Shown here: positions 1-7,721 of the stretch, piece by piece
How the letters are laid out: the number at the start of each line of letters is the position of its first letter
How positions within the stretch are numbered: position 1 is the stretch's first letter
NCBI RefSeq assembly: GCF_002163585.1
Contig: NZ_CP015579.1
Span: 2,604,001-2,668,000 of the forward strand
Direction: 5' to 3'
DNA: 64,000 nt
DNA from: Tatumella citrea
GTDB lineage: Bacteria > Pseudomonadota > Gammaproteobacteria > Enterobacterales > Enterobacteriaceae
Translations under genes and position numbers: made by a program
The notes under the pieces: model-generated
What the model was told of the DNA's origin: nothing
Database searches by the model: none
Seen by the model: the letters and a program-made list of their open reading frames with translations, nothing else

Positions 1-194
1 TCTCCACGCTCCGCCAGATGACGATCAAGGGCATTATGGCAAAGACTGGTTTTACCGCCACTGAACCAGCGGTAACGCGGCCCGCCGTCAACGCTTTCCA
101 CCACGCGGTGAAAAGGCTGATGCCAGTCCAGATTCTGAGCCTGCTGAGCCCAGAAGCGCTGACCAAAATCATCTTCAGGCGCGTTGTCTGGCAT
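1..194 (-). CDS. Acyl-CoA synthetase (AMP-binding), N-terminal part only
   Basis: Partial gene: only the first 64 codons lie in the window and the rest is beyond the left edge. The ATG at 194 follows a GGGGG-type ribosome binding site. The translated start contains the ACAS_N-type pattern FWAQQAQNLDWHQPF, then RWFSGGKTSLCHNALDRHL. This is the usual opening of acetyl/propionyl-CoA synthetase-like AMP-forming ligases, which activate a carboxylate with ATP and CoA. The start overlaps the 3' end of the flavoprotein gene by 20 bases, so it is very probably the last visible gene of the nit1C-type operon. Family assignment is from the N-terminal domain only; the acid used cannot be told. Confidence 0.75.
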   Translation of the reverse strand, partial: MPDNAPEDDFGQRFWAQQAQNLDWHQPFHRVVESVDGGPRYRWFSGGKTSLCHNALDRHLAERG

Positions 195-1440
195 AATCTG
201 CCCCCGATGATTGTAACGGCTGCGAATAGTTTTCTATGGCCTGCATCAGCCAGCCAGCATCTTCCCCGACACCTTCAAATCGTCCTGATCCCCAGGTCCA
301 GAGCCAGGGAAGGCCCAGAAAATAGAGACCGGGCTCTGCAGACACGCCGCGGGAGTGTTGCGGATAGCCTTTATTGTCGAAGGCGGGCAGGTCAATCCAG
401 CTGAAATCGGTATGGAAGCCGACAGCCCAGACAATGGCACTGAGGTTCTCAGTATCAATAGCATCCGGGGTGTTTTCTGGCTGCCAGACCGGCTGGTAGG
501 CCGCTTCCTGCGGGGCGGTTATCTGCTGGCGGGTAATCCACTCATCAATACTATGTTTAATTTTCTCTGAGGTGGCATCAGCATTATCCAGACTGGCGCG
601 AAGATCATCTGCCGTACTGAGCCTGCCATCCTGATAGCCCAGCAACCGGCCATACAACTGCATCCCCTGCAGAGCAAACGCCCGCAGATCGATATCACGC
701 CCGCCATCGCGTCCGGTGACATAATGGTTAGTTTTCCTGCGGGCATCTTCACCCAACGGATGATCATCCACCGTAAGCCGGTAGTGCCCCATATCGTCGA
801 GCCAGTCCACCACATCCCGTCCGCGATAAAACCGGGCAACCCGTGGCGCACTGCCAACGCACAAATGGACTTTTCGGCCTTCCAGATGCAGGTCCTCTGC
901 GATTTGTGCGCCAGATTGTGCCGAGCCGACGACCAGCACCTCTCCTTCCGGCAACTGGCGGGACGATTTATATTCAGCCGAATGCACCTGCACAATATGC
1001 TGCGGCAGGCTGGCCGAAATCTCCGGGAAACGTGGCCGGTGGTAATTTCCCACAGCTACCACCACCTGACCCGCGGTAAACTCACCGGCAGAAGTCTGTA
1101 ATTTAAATTCCTCGCCACAACGGGTTACCCGCTCTACATTGACCCCCTCTCTGAGCGGAGCGCCAAAGCTCTGTGCATAGCGGGCAATATAATCAACGAT
1201 TTCATCACGCAGCATAAATCCGTGCGGCTGTGTTCCGTCATACGGAAATCCCGGTAGTTTGCATTGCCAGTTAGGGGTCACCAGGCAAAAATTTTCCCAG
1301 CGCTGATGACGCCACGCCCATGCCAGTTGATAGCGTTCCAGCACGATATGATGAATCTTTTTCTGAGTCAGATGCCAGCTCATGGCAAGACCGGCCTGAC
1401 CGCCGCCAATAATGACGACAGGATAATAGTTTTTATTCAT
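175..1440 (-). CDS. Flavin-dependent monooxygenase-like protein of the nit1C cluster (MSMEG_0569 family)
   Basis: 421 residues, full length for the MSMEG_0569 family (NitH position of pseudomonad nit1C clusters). An FAD-binding GGGQAG motif is at residues 12-17 and a second Rossmann motif GSAQSG, expected for NADPH, is at 172-177. This is the layout of class B flavin monooxygenases. It probably oxidises a cluster intermediate in the cytoplasm; the substrate is not established. The ATG at 1440 follows AGGTAACC. It lies 17 bases downstream of the MSMEG_0570-like gene and its end overlaps the acyl-CoA synthetase start. Family assignment is from overall sequence pattern and the strict gene neighbourhood. 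Confidence 0.88.
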   Translation of the reverse strand: MNKNYYPVVIIGGGQAGLAMSWHLTQKKIHHIVLERYQLAWAWRHQRWENFCLVTPNWQCKLPGFPYDGTQPHGFMLRDEIVDYIARYAQSFGAPLREGVNVERVTRCGEEFKLQTSAGEFTAGQVVVAVGNYHRPRFPEISASLPQHIVQVHSAEYKSSRQLPEGEVLVVGSAQSGAQIAEDLHLEGRKVHLCVGSAPRVARFYRGRDVVDWLDDMGHYRLTVDDHPLGEDARRKTNHYVTGRDGGRDIDLRAFALQGMQLYGRLLGYQDGRLSTADDLRASLDNADATSEKIKHSIDEWITRQQITAPQEAAYQPVWQPENTPDAIDTENLSAIVWAVGFHTDFSWIDLPAFDNKGYPQHSRGVSAEPGLYFLGLPWLWTWGSGRFEGVGEDAGWLMQAIENYSQPLQSSGADYARQRA

Positions 1441-1457
1441 GATGTGGTTACCTGGTT

Positions 1458-1748
1458 TCAGGCCTCTGCGGCGTGAATGCTCTCAACGGTGACGGTTTGT
1501 TGTGCCGAAAACTGTCGCGCTTTTTGTGTGATGGCTGCGGACTGGTCCATTGCCGACGAACAGTAATAACCAAATTTTGCTTTTACCCGCTCACTGGCTT
1601 CATCCAGCGCCCGGGTAGCCAGCAGAACAAACTCTTCTACGCGATAGTCGTGTCCGGTCTGTAGGTGATTGCTGATTGCAGTGGACGGTGAATAGCAGGT
1701 GTCTTTGCTGCCGTCAGGCCAGCAAACAATAAAATTCATTGCAGGCAT
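1458..1748 (-). CDS. MSMEG_0570-family nitrogen starvation response protein
   Basis: Small protein of 96 residues with the family signature: an N-terminal MxFxVCWPDGS segment, a CYSPS motif near residue 18, and a conserved middle RVEEFVLLATRALDEAS followed by RVKAKFGYYCSSA. No membrane segment or signal peptide is seen. Members are found almost only inside nit1C-type clusters and some respond to nitrogen starvation; the biochemical role is unknown. The start at 1748 has GGAGCG seven bases upstream; the Met at codon 4 is an alternative. It sits between the AIR-synthase-like and flavoprotein genes with short gaps, so it is co-transcribed. Confidence 0.85.
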   Translation of the reverse strand: MPAMNFIVCWPDGSKDTCYSPSTAISNHLQTGHDYRVEEFVLLATRALDEASERVKAKFGYYCSSAMDQSAAITQKARQFSAQQTVTVESIHAAEA

Positions 1749-1760
1749 AATTCGCTCCTG

Positions 1761-2723
1761 TTAGTGATTCGACATGCCGGTTAATGGCTGTTTACTGATA
1801 TCCCAGTAGCAGGCACTCTGCTGCTGATAATGCATAATGAGCTGCGGTTCAGCAGTAAAATGCCCTGCCACAGCACAGCTGATTCCGTTGTCAGTAAAAT
1901 TCTGCTGAACCTCTGCGCAGTCTGACGAGTCAACTGCCATTAAAAAACCAAAGCTGGGAAACGCACACAGCCATTGCTCCGTGGTTACCTGTTCTGGTCG
2001 TGGAATATCGTCCAGATTCAACTCTGCACCCACTCCGCCGCTTTCCAGCATCATCACCAGCGTGCCCGCCAGCCCCGCCTGGCTGATATCTTTTGCCGCC
2101 TGAATCAGCCCTCGTTCTGCCAGCGAAGGGAGTAAAGCAAGAGCCTTACGTAATGCGGCCGGGTCAGCCTCTGATGCAGCGTCCCAGTTCAGCCCGGGGG
2201 GATGCCAGCGCCCCTGCAGATTGACAGCCACCAGTAATGACTGCCCGGGGCGGACACTAAAACTGCTGAGCGGATGTTGGGTTTCCCCCAGAATCGCTAC
2301 TGCCAGTTGCGGCTGTTCACTGCGCAGGTTGGTATGCCCCCCCACCACCGGCACCTGATACGCGCGGGAAGCGGCGGCCATTCCCTGCAGAATCTGTTCA
2401 GCATGCGGTAAACTGTCGTCCCATAATGCATTAACCACGGCCAGCGGCCTTCCGCCCATGGCAGCGATATCACTCAGATTCACCATAATTCCGCACCAGC
2501 CGGCAAACCACGGATCCTCAGCGACAAAGCGGTTAATAAAACCTTCCATCGCCAGCAATTTAAAACCCTGACCGTCCGGAATCAGTGCACAGTCATCTCC
2601 GTTGGGATAGGCGTTGGGCCAGGCCGCACGCAGTTGCTGCGCAACCTGCTGGATATCACGTTTATGGGCAATGCCGCTGAACGAATGCAGTCGGCTGATC
2701 AGTGTGGTTAACTCATCGCTCAT
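1761..2723 (-). CDS. AIR-synthase-related protein of the nit1C cluster (sll0787 family)
   Basis: 320 residues, related to aminoimidazole ribonucleotide synthase/SelD/ThiL (PurM-type) ATP-binding proteins. Visible family landmarks are NGDDCALIP near residue 41, an MVNLSDIAAMGG stretch typical of PurM metal/ATP sites, VVGGHT, and ISQAGLAGTLVMMLE in the C-terminal domain. It probably uses ATP to activate or phosphorylate a small intermediate of the cluster's pathway; no substrate is known. Its ATG overlaps the stop of the GNAT gene (ATGA at 2720-2723), which indicates translational coupling. Corresponds to the NitF position in pseudomonad clusters. Confidence 0.88.
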   Translation of the reverse strand: MSDELTTLISRLHSFSGIAHKRDIQQVAQQLRAAWPNAYPNGDDCALIPDGQGFKLLAMEGFINRFVAEDPWFAGWCGIMVNLSDIAAMGGRPLAVVNALWDDSLPHAEQILQGMAAASRAYQVPVVGGHTNLRSEQPQLAVAILGETQHPLSSFSVRPGQSLLVAVNLQGRWHPPGLNWDAASEADPAALRKALALLPSLAERGLIQAAKDISQAGLAGTLVMMLESGGVGAELNLDDIPRPEQVTTEQWLCAFPSFGFLMAVDSSDCAEVQQNFTDNGISCAVAGHFTAEPQLIMHYQQQSACYWDISKQPLTGMSNH

Positions 2724-3283
2724 AGACGCTCTCCTGCAATAAAATCGTTCTGCGGTACCTGACGTCGGGTGCCACGGCTGCTGATCACCATGCCACTGAA
2801 CGGATCATCGCAGGGCGGATAGAACTCCAGATCAGCCTGCATACTGGCATGCCGCACACCACGCAGATCCAGCCAGTCCAGCGTTTGCCAGTGCATCCGC
2901 CGAAACAACGGCTCATTCTGATGTTGGACCCTGGCATAAAACGCCTGGCAACCCAGCGCATGGGCGCTACACACTGCCAGCCGAATCAATGTCGGCCCCA
3001 GTTGTCCCTGGCGACGGTAGCGATGATCTACCGCCAGCCGGGAGCCCATCCAGACACCAGGAGAAAGCTGATGAATCCGGACAGTACCGACCACCTCCTC
3101 ATGCCATCCACCGGTACTGCCAAGCGCAACCAGTAAATGTGCGTGCTCATCGATATCGTCGAGATCATTACCGCTGAACAACCCTTGTTCCTGGCAAAAA
3201 ACCCGCTGGCGAAGCTCATACGCCTGGCGGCGTTCCCAGGGCAATGTGACCCATTTAATCGTGTACCCGGAGTAAGCGTTCAT
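2720..3283 (-). CDS. GNAT-family N-acetyltransferase of the nit1C cluster (sll0786/MSMEG_0567 family)
   Basis: 187 residues with a GNAT fold pattern: a strand-helix start (RRQAYELRQRVFCQEQGLF), a central VGTVRIHQL strand, and an acetyl-CoA pyrophosphate loop RYRRQGQLG near residues 88-96. It likely acylates a cluster intermediate using an acyl-CoA; a link to the downstream acyl-CoA synthetase is possible but unproven. It follows the radical SAM gene by 9 bases and overlaps the AIR-synthase-like start by 4. The family occurs nearly always with Nit1 nitrilase. The start at 3283 is the only upstream ATG in a sensible place. Confidence 0.87.
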   Translation of the reverse strand: MNAYSGYTIKWVTLPWERRQAYELRQRVFCQEQGLFSGNDLDDIDEHAHLLVALGSTGGWHEEVVGTVRIHQLSPGVWMGSRLAVDHRYRRQGQLGPTLIRLAVCSAHALGCQAFYARVQHQNEPLFRRMHWQTLDWLDLRGVRHASMQADLEFYPPCDDPFSGMVISSRGTRRQVPQNDFIAGERL

Positions 3284-3292
3284 GTCAGCTCC

Positions 3293-4402
3293 TCAGACCA
3301 TTGTCTGTTCAAAGGAGGAGAGCGAGGAGCAGGCGCCGCAACGACCACATCCGGCCTTAATATCGGCTGACCGTAAACCAGCCGAACTCAGCATCCGTCC
3401 CAATGGTTGCAGCACTGATGTCATAAACGCGCTGTCCGGGGCAGGATGATGCTCCAGTGGGGTACCACTGATCGGTACGAACGGCACCACAAACGGATAA
3501 ACTCCCAGCTCAATCAGTTGTTCAGAAATCGAGATAATCGAGTCGGCGCTATCTCCCAGACCCGCCAGAATATAAGTACTCACCTGACCACGGCCAAACA
3601 CCTCAACAGCGCCGGCGAAGGCATCCATATACTGCCCGATACTGACCTGTGCTTTACCCGGCATAATTCTGGCTCTGACTTCGGGAGTCACCGCCTCCAG
3701 ATGCATTCCTAAGGCATCGATACCGGCATCCTTTAGCCGCTGAAACCAGCGGTGATCTCCCGGGGGTTCGCACTGCCCCTGCAAAGGCAGATCGACCGCC
3801 GCTTTGATGGCAATAGCACTTTCTTCCAGAATGCGCGCACCACGGTCGCTGCCCGACGGTGTGCCGGTGGTCATCACCATATGTTTTACCCCGTCGAGCT
3901 CTACCGCCGCTTTTGCCACCTCAGCCAGTTGCTGTGGCGTTTTTCTGGCAATGGTAGTTCCGGCTGCCAGCGACTGCCCGATGGCACAGAACTGACAGGC
4001 TTTCGCGCGATTCTCATAACGAATACAGGTTTGCAAAACCGTCGTCGCCAGCACATCGGTACCGTGCAGAGTGGCTATCTGCGAATACGGGATACCCTCT
4101 GCGGTCTGTCGCTCGTAGAAGCGTGGCTTGGATGCGATGTTAATCTCTCTGACCGGAATACTCAGGTTGTAGAGCCGGGTAGCACCGGAATCTTCATGCC
4201 TGACCTGCCACGGAGAACGATGAGCCGAATGGGTATAAACCGGTACCATAACGGTCACACCATCAATATCCATCGCCTGGTGATCTGACGGGCCCGCCCC
4301 TCCGTGCCGGCTGACATGTTCCTCGCGCGGATTGATGACCTGAACTCCCCGGGTGAGCAGTTCAGTAATCAGTTGCTGACGATTGAGCGGAAGATTCTGC
4401 AT
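3293..4402 (-). CDS. Radical SAM protein of the nit1C cluster (MSMEG_0568 family)
   Basis: 369 residues from the ATG at 4402, chosen because AAGGAGAG lies just upstream; a longer frame starts within the nitrilase gene without a good ribosome site. The probable SAM-cluster cysteines are C126, C136 and C139. Their CX9CX2C spacing differs from the usual CX3CX2C but is followed by the usual aromatic/AI segment. A second cysteine group near the C-terminus (C352, C355, C358) could hold an auxiliary iron-sulfur cluster. The reaction is unknown. The gene start overlaps the end of the nitrilase gene by about 41 bases. It is the NitD position of nit1C. Confidence 0.88.
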   Translation of the reverse strand: MQNLPLNRQQLITELLTRGVQVINPREEHVSRHGGAGPSDHQAMDIDGVTVMVPVYTHSAHRSPWQVRHEDSGATRLYNLSIPVREINIASKPRFYERQTAEGIPYSQIATLHGTDVLATTVLQTCIRYENRAKACQFCAIGQSLAAGTTIARKTPQQLAEVAKAAVELDGVKHMVMTTGTPSGSDRGARILEESAIAIKAAVDLPLQGQCEPPGDHRWFQRLKDAGIDALGMHLEAVTPEVRARIMPGKAQVSIGQYMDAFAGAVEVFGRGQVSTYILAGLGDSADSIISISEQLIELGVYPFVVPFVPISGTPLEHHPAPDSAFMTSVLQPLGRMLSSAGLRSADIKAGCGRCGACSSLSSFEQTMV

Positions 4403-5363
4403 CTCTCTCTCCTTCAGTATGAGTGTCGGGATAACGGGTAACCATGTAACGGGCCGGTGTATCATCCAGTTGCAGGCTGAGCAGCTCGGGGCGAGCGTAG
4501 TGACCGACAGAATCCATCATTCGTTTGCGTTTGGTAATCAACGCCATGTCCATATCAGCAATCAGAATGCCTTCGCCTTCGGTCAGCGGCGGAACCAGAT
4601 GTCGCCCTTCCGGAGAAATGATTGCAGTATGACAACCGCCGCGCAGGCCCTTCTGCAATACGGGATCAGAAGTCAGCTCATTAATATGCTGCTCGGTCAG
4701 CCAGCCGGTGGCATTAATGACAAAACAGCCTGACTCCAGTGCGTGATGCCTGATGGTCACTTCCATTTGTTCCGCAAAAATGGGCCCCACCAGCGATCCC
4801 GGAAACTGACTGCAATGGATTTCCTCGTGTTGGGCCATCAGGCTGTAACGTGCCAGCGGGTTGTAATGCTCCCAACAGGCCAGTGCGCCTACCTGTCCGA
4901 CACGGGTAGCGACAGTTTTCAGGCCAGCGCCATCACCCTGTCCCCAGATCATTCGTTCGTGATAAGTCGGTGTGATTTTGCGGCGCTTCAGTACCAGCTC
5001 ACCACTGGCATCAAACACCAGTTGTGTGTTGTAGAGTGTGCCGTGATCCCGTTCATTAACCCCGAGCACTACCACCATATTGCGTAACCGTGCCCGTTCA
5101 CTGACGGCATGGGTCACCACTCCCGGAACCACCACCGCCTGATCATAGAGTTTCAGGTGCGCTGCCCCTGCGGTCATTGCCGGGGTAATAAAAGAGAAAT
5201 AGGGGTAATAAGGCACAAAGGTTTCGGGAAAGACGATTATTTCCGCGCCTTTGTCTGCGGCCTCATCGATTGCGTCCAGCACTTTGGCCAGCGTTTTGCT
5301 GGCCTCGTGAAGGTCAGGCGCAATCTGGGCTGCGGCAGCACGAATAATGCGGGATTCAGCCAT
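4362..5363 (-). CDS. Nit1-type nitrilase
   Basis: 333 residues from the ATG at 5363, preceded by GGAGG. The carbon-nitrogen hydrolase triad is complete: E47 (FPETF), K129 ([11 protein letters not shown]) and C163 (ACWEHYNP). Nitrilases add water to a nitrile to give a carboxylate and ammonia. This gene-cluster class (Nit1) is required in cyanide-using pseudomonads, where the nitrile formed from cyanide is thought to be the substrate. The C-terminal tail is polar ([16 protein letters not shown]) and runs into the next gene, which starts inside it. Cytoplasmic; encoded second in the operon after the sll0783-like gene. Confidence 0.92.
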   Translation of the reverse strand: MAESRIIRAAAAQIAPDLHEASKTLAKVLDAIDEAADKGAEIIVFPETFVPYYPYFSFITPAMTAGAAHLKLYDQAVVVPGVVTHAVSERARLRNMVVVLGVNERDHGTLYNTQLVFDASGELVLKRRKITPTYHERMIWGQGDGAGLKTVATRVGQVGALACWEHYNPLARYSLMAQHEEIHCSQFPGSLVGPIFAEQMEVTIRHHALESGCFVINATGWLTEQHINELTSDPVLQKGLRGGCHTAIISPEGRHLVPPLTEGEGILIADMDMALITKRKRMMDSVGHYARPELLSLQLDDTPARYMVTRYPDTHTEGERDAESSAQSSATDY

Positions 5364-5376
5364 GATGCGCCTCCGC

Positions 5377-5859
5377 TTACATTGTCCAGGTATCGATAAT
5401 GACCGCATTGTCGCGGATGTGCAGAAGCTTAAGATCCATCACATCCAGTGGATTGATTGGTCTTACGCCTTCCAGTAATGAAGGTTCGCCGTGGCCGTAC
5501 AGTGCCTGCAGAGCAAAACGGCAGGCATACACTTTGCCTCCTTCCGACATAAATTTTGTCAACTGATTGGCATAGTTCTGATTTCCGGGAAAAGCCTCAG
5601 CTCCCAGAGTAGGGAAACCACGTTGTACGCCCAGCAGCACCCCCGGCCCGTACAGCAGAATTGAGGTTTCAAACCCTTTTCGTTGCAGCCGGGTCGCCTG
5701 CAACATATTGACCAGCCCGATAGAGCCTTCAAAAGCGACGGTATGGAAAGTCACCAGGGCTTTCTGGCCAGGTTCCGCTTTTACGTCTTCAAACACCTTT
5801 TCTTCGTAATCAACAAAAAAATCGCCAGTCTGATGAGCAGGTAAAGTTATTTTCGGCAT
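5377..5859 (-). CDS. MSMEG_0572/Sll0783-family nitrogen starvation response protein
   Basis: 160 residues, first gene of the nit1C-type operon. It has the family pattern: [18 protein letters not shown], then [38 protein letters not shown], and a C-terminal [14 protein letters not shown]. The fold resembles DsrE-like small proteins, which is inference. In cyanobacteria the homologue responds to nitrogen starvation. The stop lies 13 bases before the nitrilase start. A sigma-54 type promoter sits about 80-94 bases upstream of the ATG, which fits nitrogen control. Confidence 0.88.
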   Translation of the reverse strand: MPKITLPAHQTGDFFVDYEEKVFEDVKAEPGQKALVTFHTVAFEGSIGLVNMLQATRLQRKGFETSILLYGPGVLLGVQRGFPTLGAEAFPGNQNYANQLTKFMSEGGKVYACRFALQALYGHGEPSLLEGVRPINPLDVMDLKLLHIRDNAVIIDTWTM

Positions 5860-5938
5860 AGCACATTTCTCCGGTTATCGAACGTTAAAGACTGATTCCC
5901 TGCAATGGGTCAGTCCGCGTTAACACCCAATGAAATGA

Positions 5939-5953
5939 GCAAGCACCGTGCCA
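5939..5953 (-). promoter_or_regulatory. Sigma-54 (RpoN) promoter of the nit1C-type operon
   Basis: Reading on the minus strand: TGGCAC, five bases (GGTGC), then TTGC followed by T. This matches the -24/-12 consensus of RpoN promoters. The predicted start of transcription would be about 70 bases before the first ATG of the operon. In pseudomonad nit1C clusters a sigma-54-dependent activator gene (nitA) is present; none is visible here, so NtrC or a distant activator would be needed. Confidence 0.72.
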
Positions 5954-6128
5954 TCAGTGAATCACCCCCATGCAATCAAACGCCAATCAACCGCTCACTT
6001 TCTGCTCAATATTTTTTTTAATCGCAGGAATTTACTGCCCTCAACCCCTGTTCTGCCGTGACAGATCAATGGCCAATGCACTTTATTGATGCTGTTTTGC
6101 ACCAAAAATACACACAATAAAAATCAAT

Positions 6129-6167
6129 ATGCAATCAAATATGCAATCATTGATAAGATGATTGCAT
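6129..6167. promoter_or_regulatory. Probable MocR operator: two direct and one inverted ATGCAATCA sites
   Basis: ATGCAATCA occurs at 6129-6137 and, 12 bases later, as ATGCAATCAT at 6141-6150; the inverted form ATGATTGCAT is at 6158-6167. A further direct copy is at 5970-5978 beside the sigma-54 promoter. Two direct repeats with one inverted copy is the arrangement known for MocR/GabR/PdxR-type regulators. The cluster ends 55 bases before the MocR start codon, so autoregulation is likely. Confidence 0.65.
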
Positions 6168-6222
6168 TCCGGAAAAATTGGAGGAATAGTGTCCGGTAAC
6201 GAAGCCACGACGGAACACGGTT

Positions 6223-7623
6223 ATGCTGACAAAACTCTGCGGACGCTGGCAGTCTCACTCCCAGATGAATACGCCACGTCCGGCCTATTTACTGATTGCC
6301 GACATTATTTCGGATGGCATCAATAGTGGAGAATTCCAGCCACGGGACCGGTTACCACCGCTGCGTGAACTGGCCACCGCGTTATCCATTAACTACACCA
6401 CTGCAACACGCGGTTATGCAGAAGCTAAACGGCGTGGGTTGATCGATTCGCGGCCCGGTATGGGTAGTTACATCCGCGGAAAAGTCCCTGCTTATCCACT
6501 GAGCAGTGGCAGCAGTTACGAAATGACCATGAACTCCCCCATCGAACCCGGGGCAGAACTGGCCCGCGCTATCAGTGATGGAGCCATCAACCTGTTTAAT
6601 CAGCGTAATATCGTTGAGTTGTTGCGTTATCAGGACTTTGGCGGGCAGGCCGATGAAAAAACCATGGCCGGCGTCTGGCTGGAAAAGCAACTGCCGAAGG
6701 TGAATATTGATGAAGTGCTGGTCACTCCGGGGATTCACAGTGCATTAGTCGGACTGCTGACGCTGTTATGCCGTAAAGGTGGCAGCGTATGTGTCAGTAA
6801 CCTTATCTATCCCGGGATGAAGGCAATTGCCAGTCAGTTAAATATCACGCTGCAATCGGTCCCCTGCGACGATGATGGACCGCTGCCACGGGCGTTCGAA
6901 CATCAGTGTCAGGCAGGAAATATCAGCGCATTGTATATCAATCCGACCATTCAAAACCCGACCACCCTGACCTTACCGCTGCGGCGCAGAGAGGCGCTGG
7001 CTGATGTAGCCGCCCGTTACAGCATTCCGGTGATCGAAGATGAGGCTTATGCAGCACTCTCCACCGTGCGAATTGCATCATTCAGCGAACTGTTACCGGA
7101 GCTGACCTGGTATATCACCGGCATGTCGAAATGTTTTGGTCCCGGCTTACGTACCGGATTCGTCAAATGCCCCGGCCGGAGAAATGCACAACTGCTGGCC
7201 GGAGCTTTACGCGCACTGAATGTGATGTCCAGCCCAATCACCTCGGCGCTGGCAGCACACTGGATTAAAGACGGAACTGCTGACAGAGTGCTGGAATCCG
7301 TTCGGGCAGAATCCGCAATTCGCCAGAAAATGGCCGCCGAAATACTCACCGATTTTTCATTTTCGGCCTCAGTACAGGGATTTCACTTGTGGTTACAGCT
7401 TCCCCGTCACTTCCAGTGGAATCCGGGAGAGATTGCGGTGAAATTGCGTGAGCAGGGGGTAAGTGCTGTCTCCAGTGCTGCATTCTGCACCGATAATAAT
7501 CCACCGGATGCATTAAGGATCTGCCTGGGGGGATCATGGTCAAGGGAGATGTGCGCCGAGAACCTGCAGACCATTGCTCATGTGCTGGACAACCCGCTGC
7601 ATTATGGCAATACCGTTCTGTAA
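6223..7623 (+). CDS. MocR-type regulator (GntR helix-turn-helix fused to aminotransferase domain)
   Basis: 466 residues. The N-terminal GntR winged helix spans about residues 17-88 (RPAYLLIADIISDG, DRLPPLRELA). The rest is a fold-type I aminotransferase domain with PTIQNPT (241-247), Asp273 in IEDEAY and the PLP lysine K303 in GMSKCFGPGLRTGF. Such proteins sense an amino compound through PLP and act as repressor or activator. It is divergent from the nit1C-type operon and beside ATGCAATCA repeats, so it is the likely local regulator. Start choice is uncertain: the ATG at 6223 lacks a strong ribosome site, and Met15 is an alternative. Confidence 0.85.
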   Translation: MLTKLCGRWQSHSQMNTPRPAYLLIADIISDGINSGEFQPRDRLPPLRELATALSINYTTATRGYAEAKRRGLIDSRPGMGSYIRGKVPAYPLSSGSSYEMTMNSPIEPGAELARAISDGAINLFNQRNIVELLRYQDFGGQADEKTMAGVWLEKQLPKVNIDEVLVTPGIHSALVGLLTLLCRKGGSVCVSNLIYPGMKAIASQLNITLQSVPCDDDGPLPRAFEHQCQAGNISALYINPTIQNPTTLTLPLRRREALADVAARYSIPVIEDEAYAALSTVRIASFSELLPELTWYITGMSKCFGPGLRTGFVKCPGRRNAQLLAGALRALNVMSSPITSALAAHWIKDGTADRVLESVRAESAIRQKMAAEILTDFSFSASVQGFHLWLQLPRHFQWNPGEIAVKLREQGVSAVSSAAFCTDNNPPDALRICLGGSWSREMCAENLQTIAHVLDNPLHYGNTVL

Positions 7624-7654
7624 CACCTGGCGACTCTGTTCAGGTTGACCCGGA

Positions 7655-7681
7655 AGCGGATTAACAGGTCGTCAATCCGCT
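7655..7681 (+). terminator. Hairpin between convergent MocR and encapsulin-cargo genes
   Basis: AGCGGATT and AATCCGCT form an 8-base-pair stem with a 11-base loop, extended by CCCG/CGGG. There is no immediate T run; a short one (CTTTTT) lies about 25 bases further. It may help end the mocR transcript. Confidence 0.35.
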
Positions 7682-7721
7682 CCGTCGGGCATCAGGTCAC
7701 CACCATTCTTTTTACCGGAGA

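Larger units (their letters stand above)
5860..6222. promoter_or_regulatory. Divergent control region between the nit1C-type operon and the MocR gene
   Basis: 363 bases without a gene. It holds a sigma-54 type promoter reading left (5939-5953), a single ATGCAATCA at 5970-5978, a cluster of three such sites at 6129-6167, and a TGCACCA half-site at 6098-6104 that resembles half of an NtrC site. The layout suggests dual control by nitrogen status and by the divergent MocR protein; this is inference from position. Confidence 0.6.

Noticed and set aside
6189..6330. GTG start with GGAGGAATA upstream, out of frame with mocR
   Set aside because: The product of about 45 codons has no family features; a leader peptide remains possible but unsupported.
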